Positions 34,304 through 43,743 of a DNA stretch of 64,000 nucleotides are shown one piece after another. The first letter of the stretch is position 1, and each line of letters opens with the position of its first letter. The translations under genes were made by a program, and so were the position numbers. The notes beneath the pieces were generated by a model, which saw only the letters and a list, made by a program, of their open reading frames with translations, was not told the origin of the DNA and made no database searches. The DNA comes from Arthrobacter sp. ISL-95 (lineage in GTDB: Bacteria; Actinomycetota; Actinomycetes; Actinomycetales; Micrococcaceae): assembly GCF_018613695.1 (NCBI RefSeq), contig NZ_JAGGPR010000005.1, positions 555,571 to 619,570 of the forward strand, given 5' to 3'.

Positions 34304-34364
34304 GTTGTGGGGCCTGCTCTGCGCGCCAAAGCACTCACGAAGCACGCAGAGCGGGCCTCACAAC
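34304..34364. terminator. Second hairpin, probably the SGNH gene terminator
   Basis: A 20-bp stem (34304-34323 with 34345-34364, two wobble pairs) with a 21-base loop. It lies just after the stop of the leftward SGNH gene, giving this 173-base gap two strong hairpins. Confidence 0.65.
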
Positions 34365-34387
34365 GCACTTTACGACGACGCCGCGGG

Positions 34388-35230
34388 CTACTTTGCAGGC
34401 TCGGCGGTGTCCGGGCGTGCCGTGAGGCCAAGGGCGGTGAATTCGCGAGCCAGGGCAGCGCCTAGCTTTGCGTGCCCTGAAGGCTTCAGATGCACGCCGT
34501 CCTGGAGATCGCCGATCGCGTTGTAGCGGGTGAGCCAGTCTCCCGCGCTGACGAACGGTATGGCATGCTTGGCAGCGATCCGTCCCAGGAGTGCGTCGAT
34601 TTCCGTACGGCGTCCGCCGCCATTGCTCACGCCCCTGGCGAGGGTTCCAATCATGGCAAGGGTGCTTCCCGGGTAGCTCTTCTTCAGTGCTGCAAGAAGG
34701 CGCTCGGCGTTGCTGGTGATCTGAGCGTCGGTGGCACGCTGGGTGGCGTCATTGCCGCCACCTTGGATCACGATCAACGGGGGATCGCCGAAGGGCAGCA
34801 CCCAGTCTCCGCGTTGCAACGCATCGATGTAGTTGCCGGTCCTGCCATTGCTTGCTACATAGCCCGTGCCGCCCATGCCCACTACGTGCAACTTGTAACC
34901 CATGGCCGCGATGCCCTGCTGCGGCCAGGAATCCTTCGGCATTGACTGGGAGTCGCCGATCAGAACGGCTGTGTGGCGTACGTCTGCAAGGACCAGTTCG
35001 CTGCGGTTGTTCGCAGGGTTCTTGTACAGCGAGCCCACGGGCAGGTTGAGTGAGCTCGGGGCGGGTGCGATCCTTAGAGGCTTATCCGCGGCAGATGTCT
35101 GCGCGGGCACGGGCGCGTTTGATCCAAGGGGGGCCGTTATTGGCGCTGGGCTTGGTCCGCAGCCCACCAGGAGAACGCCTGCGGCGATCAATGGTGCGAG
35201 CATGCGGAACGCGGCCGGAGCTTGTCGCAT
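34388..35230 (-). CDS. SGNH/GDSL-type hydrolase, lipoprotein
   Basis: A 280-residue exported SGNH hydrolase-like protein. The signal peptide ends in a lipobox (LLVGC, C24), followed by a Pro/Ala/Ser-rich linker of about 60 residues. The catalytic blocks are visible: GDSQS with S94 (block I), GGTG (block II region), GGGND with N160 (block III) and DGVHLKPSGH near the end with Asp and His (block V). Such enzymes remove acyl or acetyl groups from lipids or polysaccharides; the substrate is unknown. The ATG at 35230 has GGAGAA upstream. Confidence 0.82.
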   Translation of the reverse strand: MRQAPAAFRMLAPLIAAGVLLVGCGPSPAPITAPLGSNAPVPAQTSAADKPLRIAPAPSSLNLPVGSLYKNPANNRSELVLADVRHTAVLIGDSQSMPKDSWPQQGIAAMGYKLHVVGMGGTGYVASNGRTGNYIDALQRGDWVLPFGDPPLIVIQGGGNDATQRATDAQITSNAERLLAALKKSYPGSTLAMIGTLARGVSNGGGRRTEIDALLGRIAAKHAIPFVSAGDWLTRYNAIGDLQDGVHLKPSGHAKLGAALAREFTALGLTARPDTAEPAK

Positions 35231-35369
35231 CGTTGTTCTCCACGTGGCACTGGTTCTGTTGCCAATCATGGTGCACGTGACCGGGAAAATCCAGCATCTG
35301 GACTTGCGTTTACGCAACATCACAGAGGTGTGAGCGAGGGCACAATGCAACCCTCAATAGCTTGCTTTT

Positions 35370-35399
35370 TAGGCTCAGAAATGCATCTGCGTTTAGACT
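35370..35399 (+). promoter_or_regulatory. Candidate typA promoter region
   Basis: The 283 bases between the SGNH gene and typA hold two -10-like hexamers, TAGGCT (35370-35375) and TAGACT (35394-35399). No convincing -35 was found. The typA leader would then be over 100 bases. A cold-shock or structural role of this leader cannot be judged. Confidence 0.25.
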
Positions 35400-35513
35400 G
35401 GATGCAGGTGCCCTGTGTCCCGGGGTCTTTTCGCTGTGTGTTCCGATCAAGTCGATCAGGTATGCGCGCGGATACAAACAGCTGACTTCACCACTGAAAC
35501 GAGTCATTAACGC

Positions 35514-37430
35514 ATGTCTGAAACCATCACCAACACTGCGTCGCGGAGCGATCTGCGCAACGTCGCGATCGTCGCACACGTTGACCACGGCAAGACCACG
35601 CTGGTCGACGCCATGCTCAAGCAGACCAACTCCTTCGCTTCCCATGGTGAGGTTGAGGACCGTGTCATGGACTCCGGTGACCTGGAGCGCGAAAAGGGCA
35701 TCACCATCCTCGCGAAGAACACCACGGTTGCTTACAACGGCCCGTCCTCCAATGGCGAGACCATCACCATCAACGTCATCGACACTCCTGGCCACGCCGA
35801 CTTCGGTGGCGAGGTAGAGCGCGGCCTGTCCATGGTGGACGGCGTTGTTCTGCTGGTTGACGCTTCTGAAGGCCCGCTTCCGCAGACCCGCTTTGTGCTC
35901 CGTAAGGCACTTGCAGCTCACCTTCCCGTGATCCTCCTGGTGAACAAGACGGACCGTCCTGACGCTCGTATCGGGGAGGTCGTTCACGAGTCCATGGACC
36001 TGCTCCTCGGCCTGGCCTCGGACCTCGCGGACGAAGTTCCGGACCTCGATTTGGACAAGATCCTTGAAGTTCCGGTTGTTTACGCCGCCGCAAAGGTTGG
36101 CCGTGCGTCCCTGGATCAGCCTGCTGATGGCAGCGCACCGGAGAACGAGGACCTCGAGCCCCTCTTCAAGACCATCATTGAGCACATCCCGGCTCCCACC
36201 TACAACCCGGACGGCGTGCTGCAGGCACACGTGACCAACCTCGACGCATCGCCGTTCCTTGGTCGCCTGGCACTGCTCCGTATCTACAACGGCACGCTCC
36301 GCAAGGGACAGACCGTGGCCTGGGCGCGTGCAAACGGTGAGCTCAAGAACGTCAAGATCACCGAATTGCTGGCCACCAAGGCCCTGACCCGTGTCCCGGC
36401 CGAGTCCGCCGGCCCGGGCGAAATCGTTGCTGTTGCCGGTATCGAGGAGATCACCATCGGTGAAACCCTTACCGATGCCGAGAACCCGCAGCCGTTGCCG
36501 CTGATCACCGTGGACGATCCCGCGATCTCCATGACGATCGGTATCAACACTTCGCCGCTGGCCGGCAAGGTCAAGGGTGCCAAGGTCACTGCCCGCCAGG
36601 TGAAGGATCGCCTGGACAAGGAACTGATCGGTAACGTCTCCATCAAGGTCCTCCCCACCGAGCGTCCCGACGCTTGGGAAGTCCAAGGCCGTGGCGAGCT
36701 CGCGCTGGCCATCCTGGTTGAGCAGATGCGCCGCGAAGGCTTCGAGCTGACCGTGGGCAAGCCGCAGGTGGTCACCAAGACCATCGACGGTAAGATCCAC
36801 GAGCCGATGGAACACATGACCATCGACGTACCGGAAGAGTACCTCGGCTCCGTCACCCAGCTCATGGCTGCCCGTAAGGGCCGCATGACCAACATGGCCA
36901 ACCACGGCACCGGCTGGTGCCGCATGGAATTCATCGTTCCCGCCCGTGGCCTGATCGGCTTCCGCACCAAGTTCCTGACGGACACCCGCGGTGCTGGTAT
37001 CGCTGCCTCCATCTCCGAAGGCTACGAGCCGTGGGCCGGCCCCATCGAATACCGCACCAACGGTTCGATGATCGCCGACCGCGCCGGTGTTGTTACACCG
37101 TTCGCCATGATCAACCTGCAGGAACGTGGCTCCTTCTTCGTGAAGCCCACCTCCGAGGTTTACGAAGGCATGATCGTGGGCGAGAACTCCCGCGCGGACG
37201 ACATGGACGTCAACATCACCAAGGAAAAGAAGCTCACCAACATGCGTGCGGCTTCCTCTGACTCCTTCGAAAACCTGACGCCGCCGCGCGATCTCACTCT
37301 CGAAGAGTCCCTCGAATTCGCCCGCGAGGACGAGTGTGTTGAGGTGACGCCTGAGGATATCCGTATCCGTAAGCTCATCCTGGACTCCAACGAGCGCGCC
37401 AAGGCCAACCGCGCCCGCGCCAAGTCCTAG
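35514..37430 (+). CDS. typA: Translational GTPase TypA/BipA
   Basis: A 638-residue ribosome-binding GTPase, involved in 50S assembly and stress or cold adaptation. The G domain has G1 AHVDHGKTT (21-29), G2 and ERGITI-type region (EREKGITI), G3 [14 protein letters not shown] and G4 NKTDRPDAR. The EF-G-like domain and the C-terminal BipA-specific region ([37 protein letters not shown]) are intact. The ending [14 protein letters not shown] is typical. A strong ribosome site is not obvious before the ATG. Confidence 0.96.
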   Translation: MSETITNTASRSDLRNVAIVAHVDHGKTTLVDAMLKQTNSFASHGEVEDRVMDSGDLEREKGITILAKNTTVAYNGPSSNGETITINVIDTPGHADFGGEVERGLSMVDGVVLLVDASEGPLPQTRFVLRKALAAHLPVILLVNKTDRPDARIGEVVHESMDLLLGLASDLADEVPDLDLDKILEVPVVYAAAKVGRASLDQPADGSAPENEDLEPLFKTIIEHIPAPTYNPDGVLQAHVTNLDASPFLGRLALLRIYNGTLRKGQTVAWARANGELKNVKITELLATKALTRVPAESAGPGEIVAVAGIEEITIGETLTDAENPQPLPLITVDDPAISMTIGINTSPLAGKVKGAKVTARQVKDRLDKELIGNVSIKVLPTERPDAWEVQGRGELALAILVEQMRREGFELTVGKPQVVTKTIDGKIHEPMEHMTIDVPEEYLGSVTQLMAARKGRMTNMANHGTGWCRMEFIVPARGLIGFRTKFLTDTRGAGIAASISEGYEPWAGPIEYRTNGSMIADRAGVVTPFAMINLQERGSFFVKPTSEVYEGMIVGENSRADDMDVNITKEKKLTNMRAASSDSFENLTPPRDLTLEESLEFAREDECVEVTPEDIRIRKLILDSNERAKANRARAKS

Positions 37431-37464
37431 CCCGTACTGGTCTGAACCAGCCCGGAACAGCTGA

Positions 37465-37896
37465 ATGACGAGAAGAGCTGCCCGTTCGGTCCGTGGAATT
37501 GCCACGGCCGTGCTGGCGGCTCTTTTCGTTGCCTTGGCTGGAACAGGCCTGCACCGCCAGACGGTAGTCTGGTCCGGCGTCGATCTCCCGTGGGGCGTGG
37601 CCGCAGCCTTGTTGCTGCTGGCATCCGTGCAGTTGTGGCTCGCTGCCTGGTCCCGCTCGGTGGTGCCGACGGCGATGGCAGGCGTGGTGACTTATGCCGT
37701 CGTCGGCGTTCTGTCTTCAGCCGGTCCCGCCAAGCAGTTGATTCCGGGCGACGCGGTGGGCAATGTGTGGGTCTTCGGCATCGGGGGAGTGACGTTAATC
37801 ATGCTCGTTGCTATCAGCCGACTGATCGTCAGTCGGACACGGCGCGAACGGACTGCCGCCGCGGTGGCGGAGGCGGAACCTCTTTCGCCGCGATGA
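37465..37896 (+). CDS. Small four-helix membrane protein, DUF6113-like
   Basis: A 143-residue protein with four hydrophobic segments (about 12-28, 41-60, 65-85, 102-121) and a basic, Arg/Glu/Ala-rich tail. Proteins of this size and plan sit between typA and fdxA in related actinobacteria and carry a DUF6113 label, as I recall. No function is known. It starts 34 bases after typA and may be co-transcribed. Its last 68 bases overlap the end of the gene on the other strand. Confidence 0.65.
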   Translation: MTRRAARSVRGIATAVLAALFVALAGTGLHRQTVVWSGVDLPWGVAAALLLLASVQLWLAAWSRSVVPTAMAGVVTYAVVGVLSSAGPAKQLIPGDAVGNVWVFGIGGVTLIMLVAISRLIVSRTRRERTAAAVAEAEPLSPR

Positions 37897-38080
37897 CCAT
37901 TGCCAACGGAATCTCGACGTCGGACGTGCGGGTCCGGACGGTACAGGAGCCTTGCGTGGTTCCCACCAGATAGCCCAAGGCATCCGTCAATCCGTCCTCG
38001 ATCCTGTACCGGACAACTACCCGGATACCTGGTTCTGCGTCGAGGAGGAATTGTTGGGGCGGCAAATTCGGGGGAGTCAC
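37829..38080 (-). CDS. Small SH3-like domain protein (Rv0428c N-terminal type)
   Basis: An 83-residue protein. Residues about 12-72 (PGIRVVVRYRIEDGLTDALGYLVG, then VRTRTSDVEIPLAMVIAAK) resemble the SH3-like domain that precedes the acetyltransferase domain in Rv0428c-type proteins, but here it stands alone. A proline run (VPPPPP) follows. The GTG start has TAGTAT six bases upstream. It is divergent from fdxA and overlaps the converging membrane protein gene by 68 bases. The role is unknown. Confidence 0.65.
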   Translation of the reverse strand: MTPPNLPPQQFLLDAEPGIRVVVRYRIEDGLTDALGYLVGTTQGSCTVRTRTSDVEIPLAMVIAAKEVPPPPPRRQSVRAVSD

Positions 38081-38086
38081 CGTTTC

Positions 38087-38092
38087 ATACTA
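38087..38092 (-). promoter_or_regulatory. -10 element TAGTAT of the SH3-like gene
   Basis: On the minus strand TAGTAT, GAAACG, then the GTG at 38080. An out-of-frame ATG overlaps the hexamer. Confidence 0.5.
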
Positions 38093-38215
38093 AGACGCGG
38101 GCTAGGTTGGCGTCGGCGCACTGTTGGATAATAGGCTCGGAAGTTCAGTGCCCGGCATGATGCCGGCCGTATTACCCCGGCTATCGCCGGGACAAACCGT
38201 GGAGAGGTCTGGGAC

Positions 38216-38542
38216 GTGACGTACGTAATCGCGCAGCCGTGTGTAGATGTCAAGGACAAGGCATGTATTGAAGAATGCCCTGTCGACTGCATTTACGAAG
38301 GTGAGCGTTCCCTCTACATCCACCCCGATGAATGCGTCGACTGCGGTGCCTGTGAACCTGTGTGCCCGGTTGAAGCCATCTACTACGAGGATGACACCCC
38401 GGAAGAGTGGGCCGATTACTACAAGGCCAACGTGGAGTTCTTCGATGACCTTGGCTCCCCGGGTGGTGCCGCGAAGATCGGCAACACGGGCAAGGACCAC
38501 CCGTACATCGCTGCACTGCCCCCGCAGAACCAAGACCACTAG
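38216..38542 (+). CDS. fdxA: 7Fe ferredoxin
   Basis: A 108-residue ferredoxin with one [3Fe-4S] and one [4Fe-4S] cluster. Cysteines C9, C17, C21 and C25 form the first set and C40, C43, C46 and C50 the second, in the CxxCxxCxxxCP pattern. The C-terminal half after residue 60 is the acidic extension of FdxA/FdxC proteins. It likely donates electrons in central or stress metabolism. The GTG has GAGAGG upstream. The 5' leader contains two GC-rich hairpins (CCCGGCATGATGCCGG near 38150 and the CCCCGG/CCGGGAC stem near 38177-38193). dapC follows after 12 bases. Confidence 0.95.
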   Translation: MTYVIAQPCVDVKDKACIEECPVDCIYEGERSLYIHPDECVDCGACEPVCPVEAIYYEDDTPEEWADYYKANVEFFDDLGSPGGAAKIGNTGKDHPYIAALPPQNQDH

Positions 38543-38554
38543 GCGGTAGTTTCT

Positions 38555-39703
38555 GTGATTTCCGCGGCGCCTGCTTTCGGCCTGAACCTGCCTGACTACC
38601 CCTGGGAGGCCATGGCGCCGTATGTTGCCACGGCCGCCAAGCATCCCGGCGGTGCAGTGAACCTGTCCATCGGCACGCCGGTGGACCCCACCCCCGGGTT
38701 GATCCGCGAGGCTCTGGCCAACGCTGCAGATGCCCACGGTTATCCCACGGTTCACGGTATAGAGGCGTTGCGGCAGGCCGTGGTGGACTGGTTTGCCAGC
38801 CGCCGAGGCGTCCCGGGGCTGGATCCCAAGGATGTCATGCCCACCGTGGGTTCCAAGGAACTCGTGGCGTGGTTGCCGTTCCTGCTCGGTTTGAGCTCAG
38901 GCGACGTCGTGGTGCGTCCTACGGTTGCGTACCCCACCTACGACATCGGCGCCTCACTGGCGGGCGCCACGGCTATCGCAGCTGACGACCTCGACGAGCT
39001 TGATTCAGCCACCCGCGCGAAGGTCCGTTTGATCTGGATTAATTCCCCGGGCAATCCCACCGGCAGCGTCCGCGACGTCGAGTCGCTTCAGCGGATCGTG
39101 GGCCAAGCCCGTGAGATCGGAGCGGTGGTGGCCTCGGACGAGTGCTACGCCGAGCTGGGCTGGGGCGAGTGGGATGCGCAGCGTGGCGGGAAAGCTGTCC
39201 CCAGCATCCTGGATCCCCGTGTTTCCGGTGGCTCCACCGATGGCCTGCTGTGCGTTTACTCGCTCAGCAAGCAGTCCAACCTTGCGGGATACCGAGCTGC
39301 GTTCGTTGCAGGCGATTCCGCGATCATGGCCAACTTGGTCAACAGCCGCAAACATGCGGGCATGATCGTTCCCTACCCGGTGCAGGAAGCAATGCGCGTT
39401 GCTTTGGGCGATGCCGGCCACGTCCTGGCCCAGAAAGACCTGTACCGCCGGCGCCGCGAGAGGATTGTGCCGGCGCTGGAGAAGTTTGGGCTGACGATTC
39501 ACGAATCCAAGGCCGGACTGTACCTGTGGTCCACGGCCGGAGAAGCCACCTGGGACACGGTGGCACGGTTCGCTGAACTTGGCATCGTGGTGGGCCCGGG
39601 CGTTTTCTATGGAGATGCCGGTAACGGATTCGTCCGGGTAGCCCTCACCGGCACCGATGAACGAATTGATGCCGCTGTTGAACGACTTGCCACAGCGTCA
39701 TAA
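38555..39703 (+). CDS. dapC: N-succinyldiaminopimelate aminotransferase
   Basis: A 382-residue fold-type I aminotransferase of the actinobacterial DapC group, converting N-succinyl-2-amino-6-ketopimelate with glutamate in lysine/DAP synthesis. PLP features are NSPGNPTGSV (about 165-174), ASDECYAELGW and the Schiff-base lysine in VYSLSKQSNLAGYRAAF. The N-terminal LPDYPWEAMAPYVATAAKHPGG is characteristic. The conserved fdxA-dapC pairing supports the assignment. The start is GTG, with no strong ribosome site, so it may depend on read-through from fdxA. Confidence 0.9.
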   Translation: MISAAPAFGLNLPDYPWEAMAPYVATAAKHPGGAVNLSIGTPVDPTPGLIREALANAADAHGYPTVHGIEALRQAVVDWFASRRGVPGLDPKDVMPTVGSKELVAWLPFLLGLSSGDVVVRPTVAYPTYDIGASLAGATAIAADDLDELDSATRAKVRLIWINSPGNPTGSVRDVESLQRIVGQAREIGAVVASDECYAELGWGEWDAQRGGKAVPSILDPRVSGGSTDGLLCVYSLSKQSNLAGYRAAFVAGDSAIMANLVNSRKHAGMIVPYPVQEAMRVALGDAGHVLAQKDLYRRRRERIVPALEKFGLTIHESKAGLYLWSTAGEATWDTVARFAELGIVVGPGVFYGDAGNGFVRVALTGTDERIDAAVERLATAS

Positions 39704-39737
39704 CAATGCTGTGACTTGCACCACTAATAGCGTATTT

Positions 39738-39795
39738 CCGCCAGTAACCGGATGGAACGGATTAGTTCCGTAGGGTTACTGGCGGTAGCTTTTTA
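39738..39795 (+). terminator. fdxA-dapC terminator
   Basis: A perfect 12-bp outer stem (CCGCCAGTAACC with GGTTACTGGCGG, 39738-39749 and 39774-39785) with an inner GGAAC/GTTCC pairing, followed by TAGCTTTTTAA, the clearest T-run terminator in the window. Confidence 0.85.
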
Positions 39796-39830
39796 ACTGA
39801 CTATCAATGGTGGCCTTCTCTAAGAAAGCA

Positions 39831-39867
39831 CTTCGGCCGTTGGAGCCCTGCAACAGTAGGGCCGAAG
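39831..39867 (+). promoter_or_regulatory. Structured gltA leader
   Basis: CTTCGGCC and GGCCGAAG (39831-39838, 39860-39867) enclose an inner pairing, 69 bases before the gltA ATG. A second dyad, GAGGCC-CT-GAGGCCTC, lies close to the ribosome site (39906-39921). The leader could hold a control element, but it resembles no riboswitch I know. Confidence 0.3.
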
Positions 39868-39935
39868 GCGGCGACACCAGAAGGTGGTTGGACAAGCGTT
39901 CGATAGAGGCCCTGAGGCCTCATGAAGGGGACTCC

Positions 39936-41219
<1,284 letters not shown>

Positions 41220-41233
41220 TAACAGGCCAATAT

Positions 41234-41277
41234 CGACGGCGGCCGCCTACCTCGCGCGAGGTAGGCGGCCGCCGTCG
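41234..41277. terminator. 44-base perfect palindrome, gltA/galE bidirectional terminator
   Basis: Positions 41234-41255 are the exact reverse complement of 41256-41277, centred on CGCG. It lies between converging gltA and galE, 14 bases after one stop and 7 before the other. It would fold into a 20-bp hairpin in both transcripts. Confidence 0.85.
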
Positions 41278-41284
41278 TTGGTCC

Positions 41285-42301
41285 TTAGGAAGCGTTGTAG
41301 CCGTAAGGATTGTTCTTCTGCCAGCGCCAGTGGTCCTCGCACATCTGGTCAACTGTCTTGGTGGTGGACCATCCAAGGTCAGCAAGGGCTGAGGAAGCAT
41401 CCGCCCAGAAGGCGGGGAGGTCGCCGGCTCGGCGCTCAGTGATCTCGTAGGGGATGGGCTGGCCCACGGCCTTTTCGAAGGACCGCAGGACCTCCAGGAC
41501 GGAGGATCCGCGGCCGGAACCAAGGTTCCAGCGTCGAACGCCGGCGCGCTCAGCGATGTAGTTCAAGGCTGCTACGTGGCCATCGGCCAGGTCCACCACA
41601 TGGATGTAGTCGCGCTGGGCCGTTCCGTCAGGAGTGTCGTAGTCGCCGCCGAAGACCATGAGCTTCTCGCGGCGTCCCACGGCTACCTGTGCGATGAAGG
41701 GGACCAGATTGTTGGGGATGCCTTGGGGGTCCTCGCCGATGCGGCCGGAAGGGTGTGCGCCCACGGGGTTGAAATAGCGCAGCAGTGCGATATGCCAGCG
41801 GTCGTCCGCGTTGCCCAGGTCAGAGAGGATGTCCTCGATCTGTTCCTTGGTCCGGCCGTACGGGTTGTTGGCGCCGATTTCCATCTTCTCGATGTAGGGG
41901 ATGGGATTGTGCTCGCCGTACACCGTGGCAGAGGAGCTGAAGACGATGGAGCGCACGTTGTGCTTGTCCATGGCGCGGAGCAGGTTCAGGGTGCCCACGA
42001 TGTTGTTGTAGTAGTAGGCGAGGGGTTCCTGGACGGACTCTCCCACGGCCTTCAGCCCGGCGAAGTGGATTACGGCATCGATCTGGTGCTGGTCGAAGAC
42101 GGCCTCAACAGCGGGTTCGTCCACCAGGTCCACCTTGTGGAAGGCTGCGGTCTTACCGGTGAGTTCCGAGACCCGGCGGAGTGATTCCTCACTGGAGTTC
42201 ACGAGGTTGTCCAGCACAACGACGTCGTGACCTGCTTCCTGAAGGGACAAAACGGTGTGGGAACCGATGTAGCCGGTGCCACCCGTGACAAGAATTTTCA
42301 T
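41285..42301 (-). CDS. galE: UDP-glucose 4-epimerase
   Basis: A 338-residue GalE of the extended short-chain dehydrogenase family, interconverting UDP-galactose and UDP-glucose. NAD-binding GGTGYIG is at 7-13, the catalytic triad is S124, Y148 and K152 (YGRTK), and NNPYGRTK and RYFNPVGAHPSG match the substrate region. The ATG at 42301 is supported by TAGCGT seven bases upstream and by the standard MKILVTGG start. It has no gal neighbours here, though a beta-galactosidase lies 28 kb away in the window. Confidence 0.95.
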   Translation of the reverse strand: MKILVTGGTGYIGSHTVLSLQEAGHDVVVLDNLVNSSEESLRRVSELTGKTAAFHKVDLVDEPAVEAVFDQHQIDAVIHFAGLKAVGESVQEPLAYYYNNIVGTLNLLRAMDKHNVRSIVFSSSATVYGEHNPIPYIEKMEIGANNPYGRTKEQIEDILSDLGNADDRWHIALLRYFNPVGAHPSGRIGEDPQGIPNNLVPFIAQVAVGRREKLMVFGGDYDTPDGTAQRDYIHVVDLADGHVAALNYIAERAGVRRWNLGSGRGSSVLEVLRSFEKAVGQPIPYEITERRAGDLPAFWADASSALADLGWSTTKTVDQMCEDHWRWQKNNPYGYNAS

Positions 42302-42308
42302 GGTCCCT

Positions 42309-42314
42309 ACGCTA
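42309..42314 (-). promoter_or_regulatory. -10 element TAGCGT of galE
   Basis: TAGCGT, AGGGACC, then the ATG at 42301 on the minus strand. AGGG in the spacer leaves three bases before the ATG. Confidence 0.45.
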
Positions 42315-42381
42315 TCGGAAATCGGAGCCACGCCGCTCTGTGTTGAGCGGTGTTGAAGCACGTTCGTGCTAAAAACTACTG

Positions 42382-43008
42382 GTGCCCAAAATTGTTGATG
42401 CCGAAGCCCGGCGCCATGAAGTTGTCCAAGCAGTCTTCCGGATCATTGCCAGCGACGGCTTGGAACGGGCATCCCTGAGGGAAGTAGCTGATGAAGCGGG
42501 GCTGGCTGTTGGTTCGGTACGGCACTACTTCGCCAGCAGTGATGAGCTGCTGGTCTTCTCCTTCGGGGCAGTGATTGACCGTATTGCAGGGCGTCTTGAG
42601 GCGTCACTTGCTTCCGTCGAGGACGCCTCGCCGGAAAGCGTAGAGCAACACAATGCCGTGTTGAACCTCCTCGGCCAGTTCCTGCCCTTGGACGAAGAGC
42701 TGGCCGTGGATGCTTGCGTGTGGATGGCATTCCGGCATGCTGCCCGGATCAAGCCCGTTCTGGCCGCGGAAGCCGAACGCAGCCACCGCACCGTGGCCGC
42801 CATCGTAGGTCGCCTCATCATGATTCTGAGTCCCGGCGAAGCTGACGATCAGCAAACCCTGGTGACTGTAGCGGAGAGGCTCCTGGCCACCATGGACGGC
42901 TTGTGCATGCACGCGCTGCTGCAGCCCGAGTGGATGACCGCGGAGATGTGCAGCGACGTCCTCATGGCCCACCTGCGGTCCCTTAGGACCGCGCCTGCCG
43001 GCCCCTGA
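42382..43008 (+). CDS. TetR-family transcriptional regulator
   Basis: A 208-residue TetR/AcrR regulator. The N-terminal HTH is at about 10-55 (ASLREVADEAGLAVGSVRHYFASSDELLVF). The C-terminal ligand domain resembles BetI/PsrA-type members (TetR_C_6). The start codon is GTG at 42382. It is divergent from galE (80 bases apart), but galE is not an obvious TetR target. The next gene in the same direction is an unknown protein 117 bases on. The target is unknown. Confidence 0.85.
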   Translation: MPKIVDAEARRHEVVQAVFRIIASDGLERASLREVADEAGLAVGSVRHYFASSDELLVFSFGAVIDRIAGRLEASLASVEDASPESVEQHNAVLNLLGQFLPLDEELAVDACVWMAFRHAARIKPVLAAEAERSHRTVAAIVGRLIMILSPGEADDQQTLVTVAERLLATMDGLCMHALLQPEWMTAEMCSDVLMAHLRSLRTAPAGP

Positions 43009-43125
43009 GGGTCGCGAGGCTGCTGAAGCTGTTTACGCGACAAGAGGCGGCGGCCGCCATTACTGTCCAGAGGCATCGGGAATAGACTGGAACATGTCGG
43101 GGACCTGCCAAAGGGAGGAATTCGC

Positions 43126-43737
43126 ATGCACGAGTCAGGCGGCCCGGGATGGCGCATCACCATGGATACGTCCGGGCCAATGCTTATTGCCCTGTACTTG
43201 CGCGATGTAGCGGGACTGGATGGTGCCGGAAAACCGATACTCTCCCAGGCAGCTCCAAAAGTCCGACACGCAGACCACAAGCACCTCACCTCTGACGTCG
43301 GGGGCGTTCCGGCGCTGAAGACCGAGTGGGAGGCTTGGTGGGAGAGCTTGGTCAAGTCTTACCCCAATCCGGCTCCAGAGTTGTCCCCGCCCAGCTTCAA
43401 GGCTTTTGGCAACTCACCGGCACTCCAACGTGTCCTGCAGGCACATTTTGGTTCCGCGTTGGGATGGGCCACGGACAGGATTGACGAGTATGCCAATCTT
43501 GAGGCCGCCCGTGAAGCCAACGGGGTGACGCATGTTCTGAGCGAAATGGTGGAGGACAGGCTTCTTGAGGTTGGCCGAAGCTCCCGGGACTTCGAACTGA
43601 CCATCATTGAACTGCCACTCAATGAGCCCCGTGCCTGGTATCTGGAACCGAGCACCATGATCATGAGCCACCAACTGCTTTCCGAGCCCGATGTGTTCCG
43701 CAGCTACGTCCAGCCTGTAGTGGAGATGCTGGCCTGA
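43126..43737 (+). CDS. Conserved hypothetical protein, no recognised domain
   Basis: A 203-residue soluble protein. It has no signal peptide or membrane helix. The N-terminus is rich in Gly/Pro, and the middle carries Trp-rich WEAWWESLVKSYPNP (about 66-80). The C-terminal half has an acidic EMVEDRLLEVG and the ending SEPDVFRSYVQPVVEMLA. AGGGAGG lies about 9 bases upstream of the ATG, and TAGACT at 43084-43089 may be its -10. I do not recognise it. Its end is 6 bases from the converging lysozyme-like gene. Confidence 0.6.
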   Translation: MHESGGPGWRITMDTSGPMLIALYLRDVAGLDGAGKPILSQAAPKVRHADHKHLTSDVGGVPALKTEWEAWWESLVKSYPNPAPELSPPSFKAFGNSPALQRVLQAHFGSALGWATDRIDEYANLEAAREANGVTHVLSEMVEDRLLEVGRSSRDFELTIIELPLNEPRAWYLEPSTMIMSHQLLSEPDVFRSYVQPVVEMLA

Positions 43738-43743
43738 AAAAGC

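Noticed and set aside
35310..37505. A 731-codon open frame antisense to typA
   Set aside because: typA has every family motif on the plus strand. The antisense frame is a by-product of GC-rich codon bias and has a low-complexity composition.
39807..39935. N-terminal extension of citrate synthase by 43 codons
   Set aside because: It runs through leader hairpins and lacks homology to the family start, whereas the ATG at 39936 has a good ribosome site.
41234..41277. The perfect palindrome as the end of an insertion sequence or an attachment site
   Set aside because: No transposase, target duplication or second copy is nearby, and its place between converging genes fits termination.
42370..42382. 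A leaderless -10 before the TetR gene (TAAAAA)
   Set aside because: The hexamer lacks the final T, the most conserved position in the other cases, so it was left out of the count.
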